From Brachypodius melanocephalos (taxonomy: Eukaryota; Chordata; Aves; Passeriformes; Pycnonotidae), in NCBI GenBank assembly GCA_013398615.1, contig VZSR01001854.1:5910328-5974327 (forward strand): DNA of 64,000 bases, given 5' to 3'. The translations under genes were made by a program, and so were the position numbers. Positions within the stretch are counted from its first letter, which is position 1. Each line of letters opens with the position of its first letter. Below are positions 12,475-26,216 of this stretch, one piece after another. The notes below the pieces were generated by a model. It saw only the letters and a list, made by a program, of their open reading frames with translations. It did no database searches and was not told where the DNA came from.

Positions 12475-14059
12475 AACACAATCCCACCTTTCTTTTTCAT
12501 TTTACCCATCCACCCTTGCAGGTAGTCATACAAATAAACACTAACATCAATAAAAGAAACATAGTGTGAGACATTTAAATACACGAGCAGCAGAGCACAA
12601 TTAAAGGCTCATGGAAGTAGATAGAATTATGGAGTGGTCAGTGATCTACATATATAATTTTGAACACACTTTTTTTCCCCCTCATATTAACAAGAACTCA
12701 TAAGGTGCATTGCAAAATTCATAGAATTATCATAAAGTGGTAAACCAGCACAAGCACTGTGTAGAAAGATTAAAATGCAGAATCCATCCAAATTAGAGAA
12801 GATCGAGATATCTTTTGCAATCGTTCATGAGTTCTACAAGTTTTCATGCACATTCTGAAAATTTTGTGTATTCAACCAAAAAAATTGAACATTCCTTATT
12901 TGCATTTCATTAACCTATTTCTTTTTTTTTTTTTTCTGACTAAAAGGTGGAAATTGGACAATGATTTCCTGCGACTTAAATGAAGATATTGTGAGCACTA
13001 TGAGTAGGAAATAACAAACACATGATGTCACAAATAATGAATACTCCTTCAAATATGTCAGTAGATAATTACAGTTTATGAGTATATTTGAAAACTATCA
13101 AATTGGATGCTTTATATTAAAGAAAGGTTAATGTCTATCATCATAATTTACACAATCATCATCTCCTAATACCGTTTTTAGTATCTAACATTAGCTAAAA
13201 ATAATTCGTATTTCCTGTGGACTCTTGGAATTAGAACTGGGAAAATATTAAAACATAGATACATATACTTTTCCACAGAAAAAAATCCCAGGAATAAAGC
13301 TCTTCAAAAGCTCTAGGAAAAATTAGTAAATACTGTTAAAAAAGGGAGAAAGGAGATCTTTCAAAATGTAATTTTATTTCATGCCAACATTTATAATACA
13401 TTAAATTCCAAGTGTGACATAAAAGGGTTTCTTTTCATACTTCAAGGGGTAAAAAAATTGATTCGACTTTTGTTTTTAAAATAGCATTTTTGTTTAAAAA
13501 TTAAGCTACTTAAAAATCAAGGAGAATAACATTTAGAAGGAATTAAATAAAGCATTTATTTTTCATGAGTTTCACTAAAAAAAAAAATTCACTATATTCC
13601 AAGTATGTTACAGTGCAAATATGACAAGACAAATTCCATTAGAATTTAACTACAAGTTCTGTTAATAAATGTATGAATGAAACAATGCATATAATAACGT
13701 GTTTCCTTACCCAGAAATGCATTTGAGATTTAGGGCACTACACATCAATCTGGTATAAACTATGGAATAAAGACATAATTTTTTTTAGGTTGGAATGCAT
13801 ACACAAAAAGCAACAGATTTATGTTAGTAAATAATTTGATAGAAGGTTGGGACACAATCCTATTAACAATAGTAAGGTATTTGTGTTAATATACATAAGA
13901 TGTGGGTCAGAGGATAAAGGTTTTAGCCAGTAGAGTGATGACATCTTTGGATGCATGAACTAAGAAATTAATGTATATAAATTATCGTAAGTATAAAAAA
14001 GCATGATTAAGGAATAGTTATTTGGAACTGATATTGAATGCCAAATAATCAATATTTTT
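12475..14059. other. Very AT-rich noncoding tract
   Basis: One of the most AT-rich parts of the window, with A and T homopolymer runs (for example around 12921-12935 and 13578-13588). No gene or identifiable repeat is present. Stops are dense in all frames. Confidence 0.7.
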
Positions 14060-14360
14060 CTGCTAAGCTGTGAAGCTTTTGAGAATGCAAGTTAGCAGCT
14101 AGTGAACTATTTTTCCAGTTGGAGCACTTGTTCCAAGTTTTAGTGATACGCAGAGTTATCAAAATCATAACCTGTTTTGGTTTCCACTTGCAGGTGTACA
14201 CAACACCATTATTAATTCTTGCATTCAGAATGCTGAATTAATTTAAGGAACAGATGTGTAACTGGCCCTGTCTCTACATGGTAGTCATTGTCTGTTTGTA
14301 ATAAATCAGCATTTTTCAGGCATTTAATTTTGAAAATGATAAAATAATTTTTAAAAATTT
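14060..14360. promoter_or_regulatory. Candidate conserved noncoding element
   Basis: Complex sequence with homeodomain-type words (ATTATTAATTC near 14208, TGAATTAATTTA near 14234), a CACCTG-type E-box region around 14185-14200 on the minus strand (CAGGTG on plus) and TAATAAATCAGCATTT near 14300. No repeat similarity is recognisable. The call rests on motif density and complexity only. Confidence 0.3.
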
Positions 14361-15689
14361 GGGCTCAGATCAATTCTTCTCCCACCAAATACTTGCATTT
14401 ACCATCAAAGAAAAGAAACAGCAAGTTTCTAGGTATATTAATAGTCATTAATTAATAAATATGAAGATATATACAAACTATGCCTCAATTAGAACACAAT
14501 ACAAGATGTAGCACACAATGGTACTGTATTGCCAGGTTTACCTAAAGTCATTGGAAAGAAAGTGTGACGTGGACATCCAGCTGTTTCTTTGTCCATCTAC
14601 ACTGAATATATTCAGTGAAATTACCAGCACAAGAAACATTACACTGAGGTGCTTCATTCTGATTTTCATTATGTTTTGGAGCTAAATCTAAGGCCCTTTA
14701 AGATTTTGAAAAAAATCTCCTACTACACTAAAGAAGAGTGTTCTAGGACTAAAAAAGATGGCTTTGGAAATCAAAACAGATGTTCTTGCAAGACTGCAAA
14801 GCCAGTGTTGTAGATTTAAATGATCCGGATAAGTTGCAAGCTGAAACTTTCAGAGATTTGCCAGCAAAACTTAGCAGTAAAAATCTGGTTAATATTAAAA
14901 GCAGAGATGCGTTTTCAACATAATCCTAAATGGATTTGTTGTATCTCATTTTCTTAAGCAGCTTCAGCAAAGAAGTGGAATGAGAAAAAGCAGCATGCTT
15001 TTACCATCTCCACTATGGAAAACGATGTGGAAAAAAACCTCAAACCTGTAGGTCTAAATCAAGTCCCAATAAGCTCCTATTTTTAATTAATTATAATTAG
15101 TAAGATAGTATTAAATAAGAATATGGAATCAAAACTGACTTAACTTTGTAAACTCAGGCCCATCTGCTGAAAGGTCAAAGCTGAAGCAAAGATGTCACAT
15201 TTGTGTTTAAGGAAGCTTGAGTCTGGCTGTGCACCAGACAATGGAGTGTGTTAGGAGTTTCTTCTCCTAATACATAACAAAACTGTCTCTGCAAAACAGA
15301 AATTAGATTTTGCTAATTTCAGTGTAGGTAATATATACTTAGTAGTTTTTCCTTTAACAAAGTCAAGTAAATAGTTAATTCTTCATTGATCTGTTCTAGT
15401 ATTCCCAGCTGTACAAGGAAAGAAGTGAAGAATAAAGCAGAGGCAGTTTCATTGTATGATATAATAAGCAAGATTATTGGCTGAAGAAGTCTTTTATCAA
15501 TGCAAAATTCGTGGAGGAAAAAATATCACAGAAATTATGTTATTGGCACATTGATAAATGACATGCCTACTTAACTGGGATCGCTGCCAAGGGACGGATC
15601 CAGTTTCATGCAGGGCTTCAGTCCCCCTTAACAGCACCAGCAGATAGAATGGCAAGCAGTTTATTTTGTGGTGCTTGCAGATCTCTCCA
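14361..15689. other. Unique AT-rich noncoding tract
   Basis: No gene or transposon recognised. Short open frames near 15497-15739 on the minus strand lack protein-like features. Composition is typical of the window. Confidence 0.65.
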
Positions 15690-16060
15690 TATGTGGAACG
15701 GTAGGATAAATGTCCTTTAGTCGTGCCATTATTGATCATTCTGGCATTAGTCTTACCAAGTCAAAGTCATCTAATATAGATGTTACATGTGTTACAATTG
15801 ATTCAAAATTTTTAATTATTTGCCTGGGTGCTGCTGAAAATAATTTAAATAATCTCAGCATAGTGGAAATTAATATGTCATAATCAAGATGTTTGTTAAT
15901 TATGGATAGGTACATTTCAAATGCAAAGACAGTAACAACAGAAACTTCCATTGCTGCCACAATGCTTTTACCCCATGTCAACAACAACTCAGACACACTG
16001 GGGTTTTAGCTGAACTTCTCACTAAAGCCCTGAACCACATTCTAATACTGGGCAGCTTCA
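15690..16060. promoter_or_regulatory. Candidate conserved noncoding element
   Basis: A repeat-free stretch with dense AT-core motifs (TTTTTAATTATTTG near 15810, AATTTAAATAATC near 15841, TTGTTAATTATGG near 15893) and retained CpGs at its left edge (15682-15725). A minus-strand frame stays open over 15736-15996 but has no recognisable domain and no clear splice-bounded exon form. Enhancer-like character is inferred. Confidence 0.35.
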
Positions 16061-16559
16061 ATGACTCAGAGAAAACCTTACAAAACATGGCCCTCTGACT
16101 AGGTATTCTTCTATTTAGGAAGGTTATTGATCCAGCTCCTCTCTAAACTATGCCATTTCCCATCTGGAACAGCTTATAGAAAGAAGAATGCATGCTTAAG
16201 ACCAGTTGTCTTTATAAGAAATTTATGATGATGGTGAAAAACAGGAAGGGACTGCATTTGCCGTCAAAATTTCTTTAAAGTTGCCTTTTCATAGAAAATT
16301 ATCAAAAACTAACCATTTTGACAGAACTCGCTGAATCAAATTCTCCTTTCATCATGACCTTTCCTGCTGTTTGTTATTATATCTTTTATTTTATCTCCTC
16401 TTTCCTTCTTTGTTTTTTTGTTTGCTTTGGCCACTTAACAAACAGACCTTTGTGCAACAAATGGACCCCCCCATCTTCCCCTCCAAGGTGGATACTGCAA
16501 CCACTAGGCTGTAAAATGTCTCTCCCTCAAACTACTCTACACACAGCAGTGCAGTTTTA
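16061..16559. other. Unique noncoding tract
   Basis: Ordinary sequence. A pyrimidine-rich segment lies at 16340-16480. No gene or known repeat is seen. Confidence 0.55.
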
Positions 16560-17190
16560 ATAGGAAGGGAGAAAAGTGATTCCAGTTCAGCCCCTCTGCA
16601 GGCAGAGTTGTAGAAGATTTGAAGTCTTTCAGGCAGCCAGACCTGGCTCAGACTTCTCAGTAATGTCAGCAAAGTTGAATTTTGCCTTCTGAACACCACC
16701 ACAGATGAGAGACACCCTTGCCATGGGTAAGGATGCAGAGAGGATGAGTGGCACCAGAGTGAGTGGGAAGCCCACAGATCCTCTCCTGTCTTCACAGATG
16801 TGACACATTGCAGCACAGACTGGCTGTGAATCCCATCCAGAAGCAGAGCCTGCCCCATCACACTCAACCTCTCTGTAGCAGCAGAAACAGCAACCAACCC
16901 AGGTACAGTCTTGTATCTACACAACTCCTTGCTTTGCCTGTTTCTGGAGATGGCTCCATCAGCAGTGAAGGGCTTCAAATCCCACCTTCTAACGACCTGA
17001 GCTTGTTCAGAAACTGCTTTGCTAATTATGAACTTTTCCAGCCGAATGCCAATGAGAACATAATAACAATGAAGTTATTAGCTTGCCCTGTGTTTTCAGA
17101 AGAGTCCCATCCCAGCAGTCACTATTCAGTACCATCTCCAAACACCTCCTGGAGTCAGATTTTTAAAGGATTCAGAACTTGATAGGAGAT
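16560..17190. other. GC-richer segment open on both strands
   Basis: Composition is less AT-rich than the flanks, and long frames remain open on both strands (minus 16532-16978, plus 16763-17182). Openness on both strands at once points to low stop density rather than coding. I see no domain, no conserved motif and no supported exon boundaries. A noncoding exon or a decayed element is possible. Confidence 0.35.
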
Positions 17191-20100
17191 CTACTTTTTT
17201 GCTTCCAGATGGTCTAAACTGCTCTTATTGATCAAGCCTGGGACAATTCTGATTGAGCAAAAGGAGCCAAGATGCCTGGGAACCAACACCCAGCAGATGA
17301 ACTGCAGTTTACAGTCTCAGATTTTGATCCACAAGCTAAATTAATTCTAGGTCTTTCTTTAGGTCCATTCATGTTTGGACAGCATGAAGTTTTATGTAAA
17401 CCTCATCAATTGCAGTACACATGTTAAACTGCAGACCTGTACCTGAAGGTACAAGTTCACTTTATGCAGCACTAACAGCATGTCACCAGATAACAACAGC
17501 ACATCACAAAAGAAAGTACATTTCTGTATAAGCTTTCTCTGATAAATATTTTTGAACACACAGCCTGCTCACCAAACTTGCATGTGCAACAAAAAATGAC
17601 TTAGGTTAACATAATGGTGAAATGGGGGGCCAAGAATTGCAGCCTTATAACCTCCAAAAACATAACATAGTATAAACTATCCCAATTGACATGAAAACTA
17701 ATGTACTGTGCTAAGGTGTAAAATAACGCCCAAATCCTGCTCTTTTCTGTACCCTGCTTATATAAGATTAACACTTTGCAAAACTATTTACAAAAGTCAA
17801 ATTTTGAGAAAAGGCCAATACATTTTGTAGATAGCATTACACCCAAAAGACAGTATATCATCCTGTACCGAAAAATGCAGGAATACCAAGATATCTAAAC
17901 AAGCAATAAGATGAGCAGATATAATGATGGGTTTGCCTTTATAACAGCCAGGGCTCTGCTACTTTGGCAAAATTTTATTTATTATTATATTTAATTTTTT
18001 CAAAATTACTTACTATTTTTTTAACTTTACTATACTGTTGGAACAATATTATGTTATAATGGAAAAAGCATAAAACAAGGTACAAGGATATAAATATAAC
18101 AGTTAATTACCCAAATTTCTATATTGTTTGTTTCATCAGATACATTTAATTGTAACTACAGAACTATTTAGACCTATTAAGAGCTAGAATACAAAACTAA
18201 GTTTTCTTAGATAAAAATTACATTTTTTACAACATATTTAGTTTTTTAAATTATATTAATTACTTCAAGTGTTTTTAAAACATACTAACAGCTAGATATG
18301 GAAAAGTAATTCCTATTAAAGACAAAGAAAGATGTCATTTCTGGGTAGACCTTGAAACAATCACCAGCTAGGACAGGACTCCATAACCTTCAGGTTTCAG
18401 GAGAGAATATCTCTGTAATTAAAATGGAAGAGAGCTTGGGGAGTCAAGAAATTGCAGGAGAACAAAAACATCGGGCTAAAAGCAGTAAATCAAGAGCTGA
18501 CTCCAGGGAGGAAGAGGTAAATCAAGTGGGGCTAGAAAATGGGACTAAAACTCATAAGAGTTGCGCAGAGATGTGCAAACTGGAAAGCACAGTAACACAA
18601 CAGGAGAACTGAGAGGAACACCCAGCAGAAAATGTAACCTTTGTATTCCTTGCTTCCAACTAGACTGTCTGGAGAATCAGGGCCAACAAGTACTGCCTTA
18701 TTTATTTTTTAAAATTCATGTTCCTAATGTATTAGAGGTCTTTGGAAATTATAGTAAAACAATTTTTCTATTATGAACTTATCATTCATGGATGCCCACT
18801 TAAAACATGTTTCCAAAAAGACTACATGGGTCAACTCTAAAGGCACATGAGACATTCTACTTTCATCCAGAGGAGGACTGTAACCACAGCACACACAAAA
18901 ACATTTTACAGTAGGCTAGTTCTGGATTTCATTTGTTAAATTCTGCCATTTGTTCTCTTCCTGGCTTATTTCCTGTGAAGAAAGATGACTTTAAAGGGTC
19001 TCAGCTACATATGTTTAAATGAGGACTTTGGCTGGGATAGAGGAAGTTTTCATGCCTACGTAAGGTCAAAAAAGCAATTTGTGGTTGAACATGTCAGATA
19101 TATTGTTGGAAAAAGGTCCAGCTCCAACTCGGGGAATTGACATGCATGCATTTTTTAGGTTTAAACTGTGCTGTAAGATGCAGATCATATGAATTCCACC
19201 TGAACTGAGATGAAGACTCAATGAATCTCTGACAAATTGCTCTCCAGAACAATGTCCAGGGGTGCCTACACTCAAAATCGTATCTCCATTTTGGATGACA
19301 GTATTTCCTAAGCATTGAGAGAGTCATGCAAATGCATTACCTTTCTAAGGTAACCCTAACACATATCTTAATCTGGGATGGGAGATGGTTGAAGACACAC
19401 GAAACTGTCTCTGTTCCATCATGCACACATAGACCTTCCCTCAAGACACCTGGACAATGATGACTCCAGCCTAGCCCAGTGCTCAGTCACACACATGATA
19501 AAATACCTTCCTTTTCCAGAAAGAGAGTACCTCAAAACTCACTCAGCTAAAAGCTGAGGGACCAAAGCCCTGGATACCCCTGCAAGAGTTGAAATCCATA
19601 GCTCTCACTTTTCCCATTACCCCTAATATTGATTAGGCTTAGGACTGGTTCACCTTTCATCTTACCTGCAAAGGTGAGGGCAGTGTCAGAAAATAAAAGA
19701 TGGGCTGAGTACCTCAATATCCAGGTTAAGCTTATGCAACTTCAGTTGATGTACCCAAATTACAGGAGCAATAATACTCCATGTGCCATTGTCCCACACA
19801 GGCCAACATCCAGCTTTAAGTGTTCTTCATTCTTTGAGTTCTTATCCCTTTACTGCCTAAGTAGATAAGCAATTAGAGAACAAGTTTATATGTTTTAAAC
19901 TACCTTTGCTATGACCTTAGGTCATTCAGATGCTATATGTCCAACATGGGACGCCTGATCCTGACCATGACTGCAACCGTGCTATGGTTTAAGCCCAGTG
20001 CAGCAGCAGGAGAATGCACTGCAAACACTGTTAAAAAAACACAGCATATCAAATACAAATATGAAAAATTATAAAACACACCTGATGGTTGTGAAAGGGA

Positions 20101-21190
20101 GGATTAAATTATTCAGTGATTATAGTTGTTGCTAGTTGGTTCCTAACATAGTTATCAATTCATCCTCATATGTATCCTTTTCACAAATCATCAGAAAAAA
20201 CTTACCACATGCTTGGAATAATAATGCTACCCAGAATGGCAGAAATCTTATTATTAGAAAGAGAAGACATAAAGCCAACTTCTTTCAAGACCACCAAGGA
20301 CCTCAGTTCTCTTCAGGTCTATTTGCTACTGATAAATGCAAAATAAGAACAAGAAATAATTGTATTAGTAAAGAAAATGTTGATAAAATTCATTTATGAG
20401 TTACATCTCCCTCTACAACACCTGTAGTTAGCCATTTGACTCAGTCTACTTCTTCATAACGCACCTTAAAACAGTAAGCATGCTAGGAAGGGTGTTTCAG
20501 TGATAGCTGTAGTAGACATTGTTTGCCCTTGGCAAGATCCCGATCAGTACCCAATGTCACAATTTAGCTATAGAAGTTACTATTACATAAAGTTAGTTCA
20601 GACCTTTATGAACCTAATCACAGTGAATCTAAATTATGTATTTAAATAACTACTAAAATCAATTAAATATGTTCTCTCCAACAAGTGACAGTTCTACCCC
20701 TCATACCTGTTTTCTGGTATATTATAGTTATGAATGTAGAAGTAAGTGAAACTACACCTCACTGGAATCAGGACTACTAGTTTTAGTCCCAGTAAAATTT
20801 GAGACAATCATGTAGGATGGCCAGACTGATGACATTTACAAAGCCCTATCCTACGCTGTCACAGACAATTCTAAAGGATGGAGAAGAAAGAATATGTTCC
20901 TCTGCACTGTGCATGTATCCAATTCATATGTACCAATTTATGTCTTTTTCTGTCATAATAAATTAAGCAACAATAGCAAATTTCGGCTGGCAAATGAAAT
21001 GGTCAGAAGACTGGCACTAGACTACACACGGTTGCAAGCTGAATCTCACTCTCTCCTCAAATGTGAAACTTTCTTATAAAAATGTTCTGCGCCTATGGAA
21101 ATGTATCTGCATTCTACCCTCTCCTGAGCCCATTAAGGTAACTGATGGACTTTAGATTACAGTGACTTGAAAAAATTACTTTCTTAGTAC
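17191..21190. other. Unique AT-rich noncoding tract
   Basis: Four kilobases without a recognisable gene or transposon. The part around 17950-18300 is extremely AT-rich. The part around 18340-18620 is purine-rich on the plus strand and therefore has a short open frame, with no domain-like sequence. The remainder is unremarkable. Confidence 0.65.
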
Positions 21191-21216
21191 AAAAAAAAAA
21201 AAAAAAAAAAAAAAAA
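21191..21216. repeat. Poly-A tract (A26)
   Basis: An uninterrupted run of 26 A. The preceding sequence shows no gene-like or LINE-like body, so it is treated as a homopolymer rather than the tail of a retrocopy. Confidence 0.9.
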
Positions 21217-21499
21217 GACATTCAGAGAATAGAAAAGAAAAACCTACCATTTCAGTAAAAACAGAAGGCAACAGAAGCTTTGGAACAAGTGCTTGCCAAA
21301 AGAAGGATTTCATGCTCTTGTTAATTAAAGGAACAAAGAAAAAACAGTGCAGTAGGCTGTATCCTACATAACAGCTTCTACTAATAAAAAGTAATAGACA
21401 ATTTCCTGCATTCAATTCTTTTGAATACTATTATACAAGGTAATAGAGTTTTGGAAATGGAAGTCCTAGCAGCCTGTCAGAAAGAGCTTTCTTCCACTT
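21217..21499. other. Unique AT-rich noncoding tract
   Basis: Nothing recognisable. A-rich on the plus strand at its left end. Confidence 0.55.
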
Positions 21500-21690
21500 T
21501 TTTTATTAAATGACTAAGTGCAGCAGTCTGTGTCCTATCTCTCCCTCTTGCATCTATTGGATTGTATTATTTTACATTTTGATTGAAATGATGTCACCAG
21601 CAGATAAAAGCCTGGCCCAGGCATTGTAATTGAATCAGCCTGAGTTGTTTATTCTAGTGATCTACAGCGATGCTTTCCTTGTCCTAACAC
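21500..21690. promoter_or_regulatory. Candidate conserved noncoding element
   Basis: Repeat-free sequence with TTGATTGAAATGATGTCA around 21578-21596, GCAGATAAAAG (GATA-type) near 21600 and CATTGTAATTGAATCAGC near 21622. The clustering of HOX/PBX-like TGATTGA and TAATTGA words is seen directly; regulatory function is inferred. Confidence 0.3.
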
Positions 21691-22397
21691 AGAATACATA
21701 AAAGATCCCCTCTTGTTTAACATGCTACTGATTAGATCTATTTTTTTTAGAAGAAGAAGAAATCAAATTGGGGGGTCGAGAGAGTAAGAACTGGAGTTTA
21801 GGGGGAAAATTGGAAAAAACAGATGAGAAGAGACACCATCTGCAAAACTTTCCATGTGTGACTGAAAGTTTAAAAAAATAAATTTCACAAGACATCAGTA
21901 CCAGATGCAAACGGATTTGATTGACAACACTTAAATAACAGTTAATAGGAACATCTACAATTTTTGGAAGGTTTTTCATGCTTAGGTCCTAAATCAGACA
22001 CATTCAAGTTTTTATTTAAAAATAATACTGATCTTGAAAGAAGAATTATTTTAAATTACTCAGGGGTTTACTGCTCTAAAAATACATTGCGTTGGATATT
22101 AAATTATTGTTATTAACATGCTCTGTTTTCACTTAAAGCATTTTACATTTTAAAAAGAGTTAAAACAATCTTCCATTTCACAAGTTATTTTAAAAGTTGC
22201 TTTCTTTGGTAATTATTTTAAGAGAAAGTCTGTCTTTTATGCTTAGTGCTGTTTCTTTGTTTTTTGTAGTTGCCCACCACACATGCCCCCGGTCCCTCTC
22301 TACCCCTGCAAAAAGCCTCACTCAAATAAAGGAAAAATTGCATTATTTTATGTATGTCATGTGCATGCCTTCACACAAAACTTCCTCTACAGCATTT
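21691..22397. other. Unique AT-rich noncoding tract
   Basis: No gene or repeat recognised. AT-rich, with a TTTTAAA-rich centre. Confidence 0.6.
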
Positions 22398-22456
22398 TTG
22401 GTGGTGGTAGGGGTGGTGGTGGGTTTTTTAGTTTTTGTTTGGTTTTGGGTTTTTTA
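22398..22456. repeat. GGT/TTTGG low-complexity tract
   Basis: Imperfect GGT repeats run into T-rich and TTTGG words on the plus strand. Simple sequence with no coding meaning. Confidence 0.8.
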
Positions 22457-23094
22457 CTTCTGGGTCTTTCCTTAAAATAAAGTACAATCATATGAGGTTT
22501 AGTAGTTGTGCCAAGAAGAAAATAACCCAAGCCCATCAGGCAATTTCCAGAACTGTTTTCTACTTTAAATCTATGTTTTTAATTGTTTGCCTCAAGTCTG
22601 AAGCTGGGACCCTATTTAATTTGCTATCTGCATGAGAAGGAAACAAAGATGTAATTTCAGAAGTTATTTAAGAGATAAAGAGATTTTTTGAATTAAAAAA
22701 AAATCTACTTCATTTACAACTACAATTAATAAAGTATTGTCATCAAAATGGCTATTGAAGATATTAGTGAAAAAATTTAATTTTGGGAACTTTTTATAAT
22801 CCATTTTAATATGGGCAACACCTGTGACAGGACTATTTTCCACATGTGAAAATTTAAGCTAGCAAAAAAAGATTTTTTTAAATCCATCTACAATCTCTAC
22901 ATATATCTTAATTTACTGGTTTTTCCTGAAAATTTGCTACAGTGTATAAATTAAAAAACACATTTCCCATACCATTTTTAGTCTATTACTCCTAATAACT
23001 GAATCATAAAATTCACTTCATAATTATTGTGGATACCAAACAAAAAGACCTTAGAGACCTTCTTTTTTTTGTAAATCATTTATTGTCCTGAAGG
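22457..23094. other. Very AT-rich noncoding tract
   Basis: Dense stops in all frames, and A and T runs near 22695, 22865 and 23065. No gene or transposon recognised. Confidence 0.65.
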
Positions 23095-23420
23095 TATCAT
23101 TATTTGAAAGCATTTGTAAAATGTACTTATTAATATTTCTAGCCAGTGATGAACTCGGAGCTAGGAAGGTACAAGATGCTCTATCTACATTAATAAATGT
23201 GTTTGTTTGCAGTGTATTGTAATGAATGTATTTTGACTGAAGTCAACCCTTTAATTTGCATTGATTAGATCGAGTTGGGTATTACTCTTTGCAGTTATTT
23301 TGGTTTTCAACGCTGCTACTCACTATGAAAATACTCATTTTGTAAAAAACGAAGCTGAAATAATGAAGAAATTAATTCAGATCTGTCATTAATAATTTCA
23401 AAACAAACTCACTGCTTTAT
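23095..23420. promoter_or_regulatory. Candidate conserved noncoding element
   Basis: The stretch contains TTATTAATATTTC near 23128, an octamer-like ATTTGCATTGATTAGATCG near 23255-23275, and AATTAATTCAG plus TCATTAATAATTTC near 23370-23400. ATTTGCAT-type POU sites next to TGATTA homeodomain sites are common in developmental enhancers (known). Conservation here is not tested. Confidence 0.4.
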
Positions 23421-23479
23421 TTATATACAAATGTGTATCACAGTTGGCCTTGTAATATAGAGACATACTGTTCTGTGTT

Positions 23480-23640
23480 CCAAATAGAGAGACCCAGACT
23501 CACCAAAGCACCGATCCATATTCAGTCTCCAGAGCTGGTTAAATATAATTTGCATCACAGAGGTTACACATTTGGTCTCTGGGAAAAAAAAAATAGGCAA
23601 TGTTGATTTAGCCTCCCTTCAATACTCTGCAGCAGCTGCC
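23480..23640. promoter_or_regulatory. Candidate conserved noncoding element
   Basis: A complex, repeat-free segment with TAATTTGCATCACAGAGG at about 23547-23564, a POU-octamer-like word, preceded by a CCGATCCATATTCAG segment that retains a CpG. It is separated from the neighbouring candidate by about 60 bp and could be part of the same element. Confidence 0.3.
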
Positions 23641-25230
23641 TCAGGGAATACCACTCAGAGGAGCATCCCAATATGCCATGCTTTTTCTCACCATCACATT
23701 ACTTTCATGTTAAAGCATAAATGGTTGGTAAAGGCAAATTGATTTCAACAAAGGAAAACCATTGTGAAAATGAGCTCCAGCATCCAATCCCCTAAACATG
23801 AACAGAGATTTATTTATAATTCAAAGATGCAGAATTAATTTTTTAATAGCAATTTTCATGATTTTTGGAGTTTCCACTGTGAATTTCTATGATGTCTGGA
23901 GGTCTGGCAAACATCCTAATAACATCAATGGGATTCCCTATTTTAATGGGAGTTGTTTGAGACACTGCCAGCAGAAAAGTGTGAAGAAAAAGAAAAGCCT
24001 ATAACTTCCATTTATTGTTTGTAGTCATTTCCTTTTATTATTTGTAGACAGTATCTTATGAGAGTCTTTCCTTGTGAGATTTCCGGCCACAAGCACATTT
24101 GATAAACCAGTTAGGGACTTGTGCAATCTGATCAAAATCAAATTAAAATTTCAAATCTATTAAAGCTTGCAAAAAGAAATGTAAGCTGGCAAAACATAAT
24201 ACCAAGAGGTGAAAAAAGTGACCACACAACAGACAGACAGCCAAACAGTAGTGGATGTGTCAGAAATGCAGCAAAACATCAGACAGACGATGCATGGCTA
24301 TTCGCTTGATTTAAATAATGTCATATTAAAAGATACTCAAATCCCAGTACTAATGATATTTAAGCTGGAAGACAGAACCTACACCCTTCCTTCCTCCAGT
24401 GCTCTAAGCACATGGAAGTCATCTCTATGATCAACAACAAGATCACATACGAGAGTAATTTGTTGGGGTTTATGGGTGGGAATGGCACAACTGATGTTCA
24501 GAACACCATGGGTTTCACATTAAATAATGTGCTTTTAAATCCTGAAATTTTTTTTTCCCGTTCTTTAACTCATTAAGGGACTTGAAATGAGTGCTCAGCT
24601 TGTATCGGTAGAAACATTACTAATATTTCAAGTCTGTCTTTAATCACAAAACCAGGCTTGAATGCAAAATAAAATGACAAGCAAGATGCTGAAATTTCAA
24701 GTATATCCTGTCTCTAACCAAGGTATGGAATACAGGAAGAAAGAGGGTGTTCATGATAAGAAATGGCAGTTTCCTCAATTTTCTTGTTTTGGATATAAAC
24801 AATGCATCACAACCTAAATCCAACTCTTGCTAAACAAACTCGAGTAAGATTTTCAAAAATTCTGTGCCCCAGCAGACTGACCTGAAGTCAATTATTTAGA
24901 AATGCTAACTGAGAAATCCAATATACTATCATACTTATGAAAATTGTGATCCAGACAATGTAAATAACCACCAAGATAGCCAAGTACACATAGATCCTCC
25001 TGCTTTTTCTCAAAACTGATACTTCAGCTCTGTTTTGTCTTTTTTTTTAAAAATTAATTAGTTGTAGCAGCTATGCAGCTCCTTCATAAAATCAAAACAA
25101 AACAATAAAAACTGTGTTACAGTCTTACCACTAAGGAGCAGTAAGAAGATCCATAAAAATAAAGATGTTAAGTGTCAGTTTTAAGCATTTATTATACACT
25201 AAGAAAAGTAGAGATATGAATAATTCTTAG

Positions 25231-25271
25231 GCTATATATATGCATATATACACACACATGAACATACACAT
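25231..25271. repeat. TA/CA dinucleotide-rich microsatellite
   Basis: TATATATA, GCATATATA and CACACACA blocks run together in alternating purine-pyrimidine sequence. Confidence 0.8.
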
Positions 25272-26156
25272 CAGAAAAGCATAGGATGCAATTTCCTTCT
25301 ATATTATTTATGAAAAGATCCAAAACCTGATTAATTGCATTGTACAAAATGGGATTCTTTCATAAAATGTACTGCAGCTGAGGGAAAATGCGTCTGTGTA
25401 GCATATTTTTTCGTCCAAAGTGTGATTATTTTAAAAAAAAAGTTTACATGTCATCCTGTTCCATCTTTGCATGTACTTGCTCTTTATCTCTAAAGCAGCA
25501 TACGTTCCATATGAGAGAGGGGGTTGCCATGGTATCTGCACTTTAAAAAATTGAATAGCAGATCTAAAAGAAGCATAAAATCGATTTAACAAGTTGTCAT
25601 GTAAGTTACCCTGGCCCATAAGGATGAAATCTATGCACCTATTTCTACATAAAAAATGTTTATTTAGGAAAGCAAAAACAAAAACAAACCACAATTGTAA
25701 TTTTTTTTAGTTGCAGAACTAAATATACTTCTCATTAGGTTGTTCACATCAACTTACAAATCATTTTGGCATGCATGTGGATTTTCAATCTTTTTTTTTA
25801 CCCTTGTCTCTTTAAAAATACAACAAAACATGTAAGAAGTCAAGAAATAACTCTAAGCAGTGATCCTAATACAGAAGATAAAATGCTGACGTATAATCTG
25901 TGACAAAAATAAACCTTACTTAAAAATTCATTTATTAACTTCTTACTCATAGTAAACAAAAGACATTTTAATAAACACTTTAAAAATGGGCACAATTTTT
26001 TTTCTTTTTTAACTGCTCAGAAGAGAAGGCTTCATAATTCTTACTCTGGGACTTCTTTTAGGCACAGAAACAAAATAGTCACGTTTCTAGTGCCCAATCT
26101 GCAGGGGAGGAGCTCTTGTCTAGTTTCACAGGCAAATTAAAGAAACTGTGGTTTAC

Positions 26157-26216
26157 CTGTTGGTTGGTTAATTGATTGGTGGGTTGGGTTTTGTTTGTCT
26201 GATTTGTTTTGTTTTC
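26157..26216. repeat. TTGG/TTTG low-complexity tract
   Basis: Repeating GGTTGGTT, GGTGGGTTGGG and TTTTG words on the plus strand. Simple sequence. Confidence 0.75.

Noticed and set aside
16532..17182. Overlapping 148- and 139-codon frames on opposite strands as a gene
   Set aside because: Openness on both strands over the same bases is best explained by local base composition; no motif or splice support.
21191..21216. A26 run as the tail of a processed pseudogene
   Set aside because: The upstream sequence has no recognisable mRNA or LINE body and no visible target-site duplication.
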